Shown: positions 11,298 to 22,600 of the stretch, piece after piece | Layout of the letters: every line of letters starts with the position of its first letter | Numbering within the stretch: position 1 is the stretch's first letter | Position numbers and translations under genes: made by a program | Assembly: GCA_022385755.1 (NCBI GenBank) | Contig: MU278353.1 | Location: 1 to 64,000 of the forward strand | DNA length: 64,000 nt | Reading direction: 5' to 3' | Origin: Trametopsis cervina | Taxonomy: Eukaryota > Basidiomycota > Agaricomycetes > Polyporales > Irpicaceae | Notes under the pieces: model-generated | Seen by the model: the letters and a program-made list of their open reading frames with translations, nothing else | The model's database searches: none | What the model was told of the DNA's origin: nothing

Positions 11298-13005
11298 ATG
11301 GATGACACCCTAGAGACTCCCAGCTTCGAGCTCAAACCAACACCATCCGATGCAGCACAAGATGACGACGACGCCCAGCCGTCCGAGGACGAAGACGAGG
11401 GGCCCGACTGGACAAAACTGCCGTGCGTGATCTTCCACCACACATCTCATCTTATCTCGCCAGTTCCAGTCTAACACCTCACTCCCTCTGGGATAATGTT
11501 AGTCAGGTCGCGCGCCCCGTCATCCCGAGACGAGGCGAAAAGGATTTTGAGCCCAAGGTGAGCGGCGGGTCGGGTCTGCAACGCCATGCTCTGGATCGCG
11601 CACGGTATGCGATGCTAGACGCGCTCAAAGCTACACGGACGACCTCAAGGTACGCTTCCTGCCATATCACTCACCGCTATCTCTTACTGAAGCACGAAAA
11701 CTCAGTAAGGCCCTAAGCCACGCGATCTGGTACCCCAACATCGCCCGCGCGCATGTCACGATCGCGCGCGGGACACACTTCTCCACAATGGGCCACTCCG
11801 TCTCGCGTCCCTCCGCTCCAGGGGTCGAAAAGATGCACAAGCGGCTGGAGCTGCTCCCCGAGGAGGCACTGTACCTCGTCGAGCGTGGCTCGCTCTTCTG
11901 CTGGCGCGATGCGGGTGGTGAGACGGTAACGAGCATAGAGGGGGAGGACGTGCTGGGCGTGCCGATGACGGTGCAGCAGGCGTTTGCGGAGATGATTGGG
12001 ACGGAGGGATTGACGTTGGAGAAGTACCAGGTGAGTGTATGCCGTCGTCTTGGTGTGAGCTACATCGCTGAACGCGTACGTTTTGTTCAGGTCTACTCGT
12101 ACCTCCGACGGTTGGGATACGCGATCACGCGCACGGTGCCCCCATCCGACGCGTATCCCGCTGCTGCGCCGTTTCCCGTCACTGCAGCTCTGCGCCAGAA
12201 GAGCCTCTGGAACACGCTATGGGGAATCATGACGCGTCCGTTTGCGCGACTCGCTCAGATCCTCTTCCGTTCATTCGACTGGTGGCGTCCCACACACTTC
12301 AACCTGTGGCTGCCTCACACCCTCACATATCGTACGTTTCATGCTTTCACTCAGTGCGAGAGACAACTGACATCCCTCGTCACAGCCTCCATCTTCCGCT
12401 CCCTACGCTTCCTCCAATCCGGCCCCAGCGCCCCTCTCCACATCTCCCCGCCCTCTCCCACATCCCCCTACAAGATTTTCTACAACCTCTACAGACCCTC
12501 AACGCCGTTCAAAAAAAGCGCCCCGCCCGCCCCGGACTTTTCAGTCGTCGTCATAAAGTGCGTTCCAGTCCCATTCCATTCCTAATGAGCCGGCGAACTA
12601 AGCACGACGTATGACAGCGCGCGGACGACGCCGGTGCCATCCCTCATCGAGCTGCACGCTCTGTTCGACGGCTTGCCGCTGCTTCCACCGCCGGTTCCAC
12701 GACGTCGGACCCTGCAGCCGTCGAGACCTGATGCGCCACCACACCCTCCACCATCAGCTTTAGTTCCCTCGTCGCCACCACCGTCGTTCTTCCGCCGGCT
12801 GTTCGCGTGGACGTGGGCCTCCTCATCACCAGCTTCGACGCCCCCATCATCGACATCGAAACAGCAACAGCAGCCACGGAGGCCTAACCCGTTTGCGATT
12901 ATGAAGGCGGGGAAGAAGATGGTCGTCGTTGCTGCTGTGGACGCGGGGATGGTGAGCTTCTTTAGGTTTGGGGAGGGCGCGTTCGAGGATTTTCCTATGG
13001 CCTGA
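11298..13005 (+). CDS. SEN54: tRNA-splicing endonuclease subunit Sen54
   Basis: A structural subunit of the heterotetrameric endonuclease that removes introns from pre-tRNAs. Six exons (11298-11422, 11503-11649, 11706-12030, 12091-12331, 12386-12557, 12603-13005) join in frame to 470 residues, near the fungal norm. The N-terminal Sen54 domain shows VIPRRGEKDFEP, ARGTHFSTMGHS, EEALYLVERGSL, MTVQQAFAEMIG and LEKYQVYSYLRRLGYAITR. The C-terminal nuclease-fold remnant ends VVVAAVDAGMVSFFRFGEG and FPMA, as in other Sen54 proteins. The middle is Pro/Ser-rich and variable. The N-terminus is acidic (DDDDAQPSEDEDEGPDW). Sen54 carries no catalytic triad in any species, so none is expected here. Confidence 0.93.
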
Positions 13006-13604
13006 CCGGATGCAAGTCGCGCATACTGTACTGTGCTGTACTTCCGGGCTGCGTCTACGAGGCTAGTGTGGTTTGGGACGCTCAATCGTATTCATCTCCG
13101 TTGTACAGACGCTTTGCGACCTTGTGCGGGTAGAACGCCGACGCACTGAGATGCGCAAGCGTGCCTGCGAGACAGATAGACCCTTAAGTACTTTGACCAC
13201 GTCAGGCTTAGCACAGAGATCCACGCCGTCCGAGATACACGGGAACGCACATGCCTGTCATTCGTTCGTTCATATACCGTACCTCTACGATAAGCAGGGC
13301 GATAATTCGCCGGAGGGGTGCACGTAAATTGACAGGAAGGGTCTGCCGTGCCCTGATGCTGCGATAGGATAGGCACCGCCCGTTGCTCATCTCGGGCACC
13401 AATGACAGAGGGGCTTTGCTTGTCGTCGATAAGGGATGGTGGCTTGCGATGGCGATGTGCCGTTTATCCTGACATCAGGACAAGGACATGGGAAGGGAGG
13501 GGGGGTTATCCCAGGGTTCGATAACCTCTTGTCTTGGACGGCCCAATTACAGCGTGAAGGCTACAATCACAGTCGTTCTGGGGTCGCAATGCGGAGACAG
13601 GGAC

Positions 13605-14330
13605 ATTGAGTGAATGAATGAATGAATGAATGGTATTTCGGCCGAGGTGTTTCCTGACCTGATGGTGCAGCGAGGGCGATGGCTACGAAAAATGAGTAAT
13701 CCTTCGTATTGGTGTTCTATTCGTGCTACGCTGCATGGGGTGAGATAACTAGCAGAACACGAGCCTGACTGGCTGCAGCTTAAGCCCAACACTGATAACT
13801 CAACCCAACCCTAACAAGCCGATCCTACGGGTGGCGCAATCGAAACCGCCAAGTCACCACAAACAGTACCACCACAACACACCGAATCAAGTCACCGACT
13901 CGTCGGTGAGTGGACCCACAAGAGCCTATAACGGGTAATGAGAGGGTGTGGCGTCGGTGCGGCGCTCCGGATAAAGCGGGGAGCGGGTTCTGCGCGTTGG
14001 GCTCCGTCCTACGAAGGCTGCAGGCGCGTCGCGGACCAGATGCATAGAAAGAAGAATTCTCTCGTCTCGTCCGAAGCACTTTACGAAAGTACGTCTTTGT
14101 CTGGTGCGAGCGCGATGCGAATACAGTAGATTAGCGGCTGGGCAGAGGCGCATGAACATCCCGAACCGCCCGCATACATACATCTTTTCCGAGGAACCCA
14201 TCCAGTTATCAAACAAAGAGTGAGTACGTTACCTACGGGCGTCCGGCACTCGTTACGAGTTATTCGCAATCCATTCCATTGAACCCTCGCCCATACGTAC
14301 GGAGCGTCCTGACACGAAGACGTGGGGGTT
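13605..14330. repeat. Tandem duplication I, copy 1
   Basis: Aligns with 14465-15215 over several anchor words, including cggccgaggtgtttcctg, ctacgctgcatggggtgaga, accgccaagtcacc, ccgaagcactttac and gggcgtccggcac. The offset grows from 840 bp on the left to 875 bp on the right through indels. It begins with a (gaat)n microsatellite. It encodes nothing recognisable. Confidence 0.85.
13611..13632. repeat. (GAAT)n microsatellite
   Basis: About five units of gaat at the left end of tandem duplication I. A shorter version (tgaatgaatg) stands at the matching place in copy 2 near 14469. Confidence 0.85.
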
Positions 14331-14464
14331 ATCCCAGGGTCCCAGGGTTCGATAACCCCCCGAAACAAGTGAGAGTGAGGTGTGGGCCCTCGGGGAGAAA
14401 GGCGATGATGTGCATGGGGTTCATTAGCGTGCTTGGGTGAATAGTGCGGGTTTATCGTAGAGGA

Positions 14465-15215
14465 CTTTGAATGAATGAATGCAGTTCGGCCGAGGTGTTT
14501 CCTGCAGCGAGGGCGATGGCTAGGAGAAGTGTGTGATCAGCCTTGGGATTGGTGTTCTGTTCGTGCTACGCTGCATGGGGTGAGATAACTAGCAGTAGTG
14601 TACACGCAGGGTGCACAAGCCTGACCGAACAGGGACAACCGCAATCGACTTAAGTCTGCCGATCCTGCGGGTGTGTGGCGCAAAACCGCCAAGTCACCGG
14701 AAAGAAGCACAAATAGCACCACCACAACACACCAATTCAAGACACCGACTCGTCGGAGTCGGTGGTGGGAGGACCCACAAGCGTCCATACTGGGTAATGC
14801 GGAGGGTGTGGCGTCGGTGCGGTGGGCGCTCCGGGGGGAGCGGGGAGCGGGTTTCGCAACTTAGGGAGTGGATTCGTCTTTACGAGACGAGAACGAAATG
14901 TGGCTTCTATCTTGACTGGGTGAGTTGGATGTCGGATTTTCTTGTCCGAAGCACTTTACAAAGCGCCGTTGTGTTCTTGTCCTGACAAACGAGCGCGAGA
15001 TCAGCGGCTGGACGAAAGCTCATGAACATTCCGAACCGCCCACATCCCTCCAAGAAGTTATCCAGTTATCCAGTTATCCATTGATCCAAAAAGACAACCG
15101 CACAAGTACAGTACGTTACCCCCGGGCGTCCGGCACGACTTGCGACTTACGACTCACCCAACCCATTGAACCCGCGCACATTCGTACGTACGTACGAACT
15201 CCGAAGCGTCCGGAC
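14465..15215. repeat. Tandem duplication I, copy 2
   Basis: Second copy of the roughly 0.85-kb unit, with the same order of anchor words as 13605-14330. It gained a GTTATCCA triplet array near 15056 where copy 1 has a single GTTATC. Confidence 0.85.
15056..15080. repeat. GTTATCCA x3 micro-array
   Basis: Three head-to-tail units of GTTATCCA, each containing the GATA core on the other strand (TGGATAAC). Confidence 0.8.
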
Positions 15216-17681
15216 TCACGTATCCTCCTACTCTAGCGCGCTCGCCCAAGAACGCGACGCAGATACATCCTGACTGGCTCCCGGCGTCCTAGGTGGTGTC
15301 CGGACGCGCGCGCTCAGGCTCTTCGTCGCGGTCGCCCGATCGATGGATGTGCGAGGCTAAAAATGAAAAATGTGAGCAGGATGCCTCCGAGCGCGCATTT
15401 GTAGAGGCGGCAAAGGTAGGAAGAGGTTGAGAGTGCGAGCCCTCTGCACCGACAACTGCGACTGCGTTGCTCACGAGGACACTCGGTGTGTGTATCGTCC
15501 CGCCATCCACACACCACCCACGCAATCCATCTCCCGCCCAGAAAACCAGAAAACAGCGCGCCCGAGGATCCCCCGCCTACACGCCTCCTCCCATCACCCA
15601 ATCACTCTCCCATCAAACCCAGAACTCGAAGCCACATACACCGCGTATGGTACTTATCCTTATCCCGGTCGTCTAGTCGTATGCCGGTGAATGTATTGCG
15701 GGTATGGGCGCAGGGTACTGCGCGGAGAATCTCCGTGAGAGAGCGAGCGCTCTTTGATGGGATTTGTGATAGGCTGGTTCAGATAGGAAGGATGGGATTG
15801 CTGGGAGGGTTTTGGTGCAAAGGGGGAGGTCGAGACCGGCTTGGCGAGATATGTTTTGATTGGCCGTGTGAGACGGGATACGGCATAAAACATGGACCAG
15901 CTCGGGGAATCCCATGCGAGGGAGACGGGAGATGGGAGGATGACGTTCGCATGTGTATGTGTACGCGGGAGCCCGTATCGTATTGGATTGGCTCCTTCTC
16001 CTCCGTGTGGGAGCGAAGCCGACGTCGGCGAGTGAGTGTGCAGGTTTTTTTGGGATTTAGGCTTCAGAGTTCGTGGTTCGCCGGTGTCTTGAAATGTTGA
16101 GGTCGCTCCTGTACGAGATATGATGAACGATGTAGGATGGACGATGTGTCAGGGGTGACGAGGTCGTTTGGTGGGTTGACGTCAGATGCTGGTACGTTGG
16201 TTGGAGAGGCTGGGTGTACGATACAATTAAACTTTGGGCTGCCGTAGCCTGCAAATAAACTTTGGTCCTTCCAGCATGTTCGTGTACGTACCCGCCACAC
16301 AAATACACCTCGTAAGTCCTCGAATACCCCCTATCCTATACCTATAGTTTGTCTTACACTTACGAAAGCTCGTTACGTTCGTTCGTCTTCCGCGTGCACA
16401 TCCCGCAAATCCGAAACCCGGCCTCCTTCTCAAATTTGCTTTCGGCCGTCCGGTCAGCAAGCAAATTCGCGAGGGAGGGAGGCGTCATGTTCGCGTAACC
16501 GACCGACGATTTTCCTCGTAGTGCGTTACGTCACGAGCCTGAACACACCCTCGCACCGCACCGGACACCCGACTTTTTTTCGTTCGCTCACGTCGGCGAA
16601 TCAGACTGCGTCGCGACGACTTCGCCGTCGTGCCCGTCGCATCACTACCGCAACATCAATACTGTAGTAACGACGACGGTGACGGTGCACCCACGTGTGT
16701 TTCGACTTTGCTATCGATGGGTTTGCAAGCAGCACGCGCAGACCTTGCAGACACACCGGACGCAAGACATAGAGGAGAGGAAGCCTCGAACGCACCGGCA
16801 ATACAGACAAGTGAACGAGCACGCTCGGTCATCGCTAGCTAGCATCGCATCTCTCCGAAATTATCCTGCCAATGCGCACGCTGCACGAGTCAATGTCCCA
16901 TCCACCTATCCATCCCACCTATCCTATCCGTCCGTCTGTCAATCTGATCATACATGATAAGCACCCCCCAGTGCGTACCGTGCTAAGACAGAGCGGGGAC
17001 TTATCAGCCCACTTCTGGAGTTATCCCATCGTGCGCATGGATGGATGGATAGCATGGATGGCGTGGATGGCATGGATGTAGCCGTGCAGTGCACAGCCGC
17101 GTCGGACGGACTGGAGAGCTGGCCGATGGATATCCGGGTATCCGAGGTATGGTACGAAGCCATCTGACGTAGTCTGCCTGGCTTGCAAGGTACGGTACAG
17201 CAGAGTCGAGTCAGAGGCACGGTAAGGTGAGTCCTCGCCACTCCACCTCCACCTCCCCGCTCCTGCTTCTCGTGCAGATCCCAGGAACGCCTCTGGGCAG
17301 CGGAAGCAAAAATCAAAATCCTCCCCACCCGCCTTCCTATCCCATCTTTGCGTCCGCCCGGCGAAGTGAAGGGACCTGATCAAGAATCAAGCGGACGAGG
17401 TAATCAGATGCTTATTGTCCTCCACCCCCTCCACACACCACACAGTACACCATACGCAGTACACCGCCCATGCAGCATGAGGAGGGATCCTGTGCGAGGT
17501 GTCCGGATCTTGGTGTGTGGGATCGATAAGCGGATGCCGCCACACTATACACTGCACACTGCTCTGTGCTACGATACCAATACTGGACCCTGCAGCGCGC
17601 ATTGATCAAACGGCAGAACTGCATAGATCTCGGAGTGACCGGGCACTCAGCGGTGGTGGGTGGTCCGAGCGTATATACAGA

Positions 17682-18002
17682 AAAGAGCTGCATGGTACGC
17701 AGGAACTCCGGGGCGGTACTGTAGGACAATGACAATGACAACAGCAACGGCCGGTTTGGGTCGACGGCACACGCACGCGGGGTGCATTGTCATGTTAATT
17801 ATTCCATCTTGTCTGACATACGGGGCCGGAACACAAGCGTAGCAATACAGAAAACGGAAAACAGCTGCATGGTGCGGGCGGTAGGACAATGAGGTTATCG
17901 CCACAACAGCAACAGTTACAGCAACGGCCGGTTTTGTACAGTAGCACGGCATGGCATAGCACGCGGGGTGCATTGTCATGTTAATTATTCCGTCTAACAT
18001 AT
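17682..18002. repeat. Tandem duplication II (two copies, about 186-bp period)
   Basis: Copy 1 (about 17682-17818) and copy 2 (about 17866-18002) share gctgcatggt, gtaggacaatga, cagcaacggccggttt and gcattgtcatgttaattatt in the same order. The last of these words starts 186 bp apart in the two copies. No coding content is apparent. Confidence 0.85.
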
Positions 18003-19267
18003 CAGAACTCTCAGATCGCCCTGCACCAACACACCCAAGTCATTCGTATGCGTACTAGCACTCCGCACGGCGCGGTGCGCACGTTCCTAGGACCCCCTCA
18101 CTACCCCACTACACGCGAAGCAAAGCACGTCAACGATCGCTGCGCCACAAGCGTACTATTCTTCGCCGGCAACGGCTACTTGCGCGGATGTCGTGCTGAT
18201 GATACTCTGCGCGTTTGAGGCTAAGCACCACTACTGGAAGAAAAAGAGAAGAAGAAAGTGCAGGACGGTACCTGGGGAGATCGGCGCGGTGGATGGGCTA
18301 AGGAGGCTTGGAGCGGTTTGGAGGGATTTGTTTTTGATCCGTCTGTCCGTGCGGCGTTGTGTTCTGCACTTGTTTTTATTTTCGGGACTTAGTGCGCGGT
18401 CTGTATGTGTTTGTGTTTGTAGATACAATACGTGGTATATCCCCGCTCCGAACGGGACGAATCGACGGCGGGCTCGTTCGACTCCAGCGCGCCGACGCTG
18501 ACCCGTCCTTCGATCGTATGCTTGCTGTATTACGAATTGTGGATGCCGTCGCGTCGCAGTAGAGACCGTCGGGCAGCTGAGGCACATCAGCGCAGCGAAA
18601 TGCAATGCGATGCTATGTCAAAGGACGAACGTGCAGCGGCGGTGCACTGGTAAGCACTACAGGCGGTCACGTTACCGCGTCGGTCAGCTCGCACATCGGC
18701 TTGCATTCATGCTCGCCGGCTTCTTCGATTATCGTAAAATCAAGGAATATTCAAGATAAGATAACCTACATAACCAATCACCACCCACTCGCGCGAACAA
18801 GGCAGCCGAACGGAACGACGGAATGATAGCCTCTGAGTTAGATGCGCAACGGGAGGGAATGGAGAGCCGGGCTGACATGCGATGAGCTCTTGCGTACGCA
18901 CCTTCTCCCGAACTCACCTCGTCTCGTCTCGCGAACGAAGTGGGGCTCTTTGCAAAAGGGCGTGCCTTGCCCCGCACTTCTCCCTGCCTTGCCCCGCGCT
19001 GTGGCACCACCTGCGCGATCAGGCGCTAGCTCTGTATGTGGACCGGCAGGCAGTGCGTCATGCATGCGAGAAGCGGCGAGGCAAAGAGGCTTCGGACGCG
19101 GATCCGCGCCTCGTTCGGGTGCGCCACAAGGCGTGTTTGTGTCCATGCGTTCGCGCGTGCGTGAGTGAATGTGGAATGAACTGTATTCTGTGTGGGGAAG
19201 GAGGTGGGGGAATGGGAGCCCGAGACGGCCGTGCGGTTCGATGCTGCGCTCCCGGGACAGCTATCGT

Positions 19268-19656
19268 CGATAATGTAACTTAACTTTCGACAAGAGGGTT
19301 GGACTTATCCTGTACGGTACTTCGCGATCGCGGCGTGCAGCGAAGGAAGAGACACAGGACAGAGCAAGAGATCCATCGGCGCCGCTTTTGCTTTTGTTCG
19401 GATAGGCGGGACGGCCCCGCCCACTTGTCATCTCCGTTCCCGTTCCCGAGCGCGGCGTAGTACGTGCGGGGACGCTACGCATCGCAGTCCTGGAGATGTC
19501 GCTCCCTGGTACCGTTCGATAACTTAACCTCTTGTCAAGACTTATCCTTCAAGAAGAAGATACATCGCGTCTTTTGCTTTTGTGCGCCGCCCACTCCTCA
19601 TCTCCGTCCCCGAGCTGCTACGCATCGTACCGTAGTTGATATGTCCTGGAGATGAA
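19268..19656. repeat. Tandem duplication III (two diverged copies)
   Basis: Copy 1 (about 19268-19500) and copy 2 (about 19518-19655) share cttaac, cttatcc, cttttgcttttgt, catctccgt, ctacgcatcg and tcctggagatg in the same order, with the offset shrinking from about 250 to about 145-155 bp through deletions in copy 2. Confidence 0.75.
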
Positions 19657-22600
19657 GATGTAGATGTCGACAGAGATGACGCGCGTAGCGTGCTTTGCTT
19701 GGGCCGGCGCGGGAGCGGAGATGAGCGTGGGCGGGCTGCGGCTCCAGGTACTGCCCTGTACTGCACTCGCTAACAAACTAGATGGAGGATGGATAAGTGC
19801 AATATGTGTAAGCGTTTGTTTGTTGTGTCTGGCTAGTGCGTACTGTGCGGGGAAGTCCGTCCTTTGTTTTTCATCGTTAGACTAAGAATGGGAGATGAGA
19901 TGAGATGAATGTTGTACTGTAAGGCGTTGAGCGAGACTAGCAAGGCGAGATTAGATGCTGGGCTTTGTTCGCTACGGTGTCAGCTCCTTTGTGCAGTCCG
20001 GCGCGGGGATGTCTTGCGGTGCGGGTCGCGACAAAGGAGTGTCGAAAGTGAGGGGTGTGAGTTATCCTGTCCCTGTGGCCTTGAGCGTACGGTGATTACG
20101 CAAGACTATGTTGGGGTTATCTGTCCACATTGTGAAGTAAGTTGTTCTGCACATGTATGTCCTATGCTGGATTGTATGCGGTAAGTACATGTACACGGTT
20201 GGACACAGACTCCAGAGTCAGCACACATCCGCGCCGCGCAAACATCCAGCCGCATCGCACACCCGCCCGATCCGAGGACTTCTCGCACCCCGCCCGCTCG
20301 CGTCGCCCGACCGCCGAACGTGCTCTGTGCCAATCCTCGGTTCGCAGTACACGTACTCGAGCATTGGGAACCCACCTGCCCTCTTCCGTAAGTCCACTCC
20401 TCTAAAAACTAAGAAAAAAAACCTCGCAAGCGTCGCCTCGGAATGTTCGCGCGCCGATCAATCAAAACGATTAGCGAACGGGATTTCCTCTTCGGGGAAA
20501 GCGCGTCCTTGTACGCGACGCGCGATGATGCGAAGTGGTGGTGCCTGGCGGGGAAGCGACCGGCTGGTTCTGGGGTTTGGAGTCCGAGGGCCGAGGTGCG
20601 TGACATGCGAGGAATTGAATGGGTGGGCGGGAAGAGCAGAAGGAAGGAAGAAGGAAAGGAAGAGTGTCGGCTGCGGCGCGCTGGACGACGCGCACGAACG
20701 GCTGATGCTTACGGTACGGTAAATCTTCTATGATAGCAGAACTGTAGAGGCTGTATAGTTTAGCAACTCATTCGCGTACAGACGACGCGTACAGTACGAT
20801 CTCTGGGTTCAGCTCTGCCTATCCGAAGCTTGTAAGTATATGCACGCACGCGAAGTCTGGGTTCGCGGCCTCGGTCTCGGTGCACTTACAACTTACTTAA
20901 GTCTCCAGCATCCTGAGCTTCCCGGACAAGCCTAAGTATGACAGACGAATTAAGATTGAACGAACAACAGCACGATCGCGAATCGCACATCGTGAAATCA
21001 CACTTAAGTCTTGATAGCGTCGCGCGCCCGACCCCGACCCCGACGCCCGAGAATAGTGGAGATCTGCACGCTCCCGACGCGCCCACCCGCCCACTAGATT
21101 CTGCGCTACATTCGAAATCTGACAGAGCTGCGGTAAGATAACCTCGCCCGTGCCCGCCCAACACACCGAACTTCTTCCCCACCACCCAATCATGTGCCCA
21201 CGCCCGCGCACCTCACAACACGACGAACGATGCACGATGGCGCCACCAGCCTATGCAGCCTAGACCGCTGTCCTCCGACATCAGCTAACCTCGCTGCTTT
21301 AGCACGCGTGCCCTCCGCTAAATCGACAATCTACTGTGGCGCGACTGGTGGCGTTCGTGTTCGTGTGAGCGGCGGGTGAGACTGGAAATCGCGAGGGGGT
21401 TGGCGGGAGGGGAGGGAGGAGTGTGATTTGATTGGTTGGCTGGTTGGTTGGGTGGTTGTGATAGGAGGCGGGGTCTGGGCTTGGGTGTGTGTGGCGTGGT
21501 GATGTGCGGGTGATGTGGTGGTGCTGTAGCGGGCGAAACGTTCGCTGATCTGAGGCATTTCTGAGGCTCGCGAGCTGTTGGTGTACTGACCGCGCAATGT
21601 GTCTGAAAACGCGTTTTGTCTCGTCGGTCGGTACGCGATATACAGGACACGAACTCTCCTACCACCCCGTGCTCATTCCTCTCGCTCTCATCGTCATTGC
21701 GCGCGGAAACATATCCAAAACACACACCGGCCCGTCCCCCCGCTCACCCAATCACCCACCTCTGGAAAAACAGAACACGAACGCAAAACGCGAGAATGCA
21801 AAAAGCGAAAAGCTTAATTTTCCATCCCGTCCAACATCTCCATCTCCATCTACACATCTAACAGCACATCTATACATCTACATCTACGTGCACATCTACA
21901 CCCTCGATCGCTTGTACAGTAAGTCGAGTCGAAAGAGAGTCGAGGCCTCGCGCTAGACTACCTAGCGAGGGGAGGCTCAACCGTTCTCGTCGTCTCGTCG
22001 TCATACAGCACGCACCGGGCCCCTCGCTCGGTCGGCTTATCTGTCCGTCCCACTCACCTTACACACTCGCTTTACTTATCCTCCTCGGGCTTGCCTAGCA
22101 GATCTAACAACCGCACTTACACTTACACTTACCAGATACCAGATGCTACAGTGGTTATCTCGCGCGGGCGCCCTGTTTCGCACGCACCGCTCACATGCCA
22201 TCGCGCTATCCCGACATATCCTCGTGCTGTGACGCCCCCACACGGTGCGACTGTTCCTCGACGCGGACCCGATAAGCCAACGCGACACGCCAGGGGCCTC
22301 TCGCGTAGACGGGTCCGGCGTACGTTCCTCCGTTGACGAAGGCAGGTGATCTCGCGCCCTCGTGCGTGAAGAGGTTCCCATCACGACCTTTCCTTATGAA
22401 CGTTGCGATTATCCGTTACTGGTGCACTTGATAGACTTGTATGTTTCGCGTATCGTATCATATGCACAGACGAGCTCAAGACACTGCTGTTGTGCGTATC
22501 AAAAGCCGATAAGAGGTTGAAACGACCTAAAGGCGAACCATAGCAACCAGCGAGGAACGAGCCCAGCCCAATGAAAACGCACGCACATGCTCGTCTGTAC

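Noticed and set aside
12634..13005. An independent small Pro-rich gene after SEN54
   Set aside because: It is the last exon of SEN54, joined in phase, and ends with the typical Sen54 C-terminus.
13500..14360. GGGTTCGATAACC near 13515 and 14345 as a tRNA T-loop
   Set aside because: No matching acceptor stem, D-arm or anticodon arm could be placed around either site; the two sites are simply part of repeated sequence.
18842..19283. Overlapping open frames of more than 100 codons in the desert as genes
   Set aside because: Frames are open on both strands at once, rich in Arg/Ala/Cys as expected from GC-rich noncoding DNA, and show no splice structure or domain.
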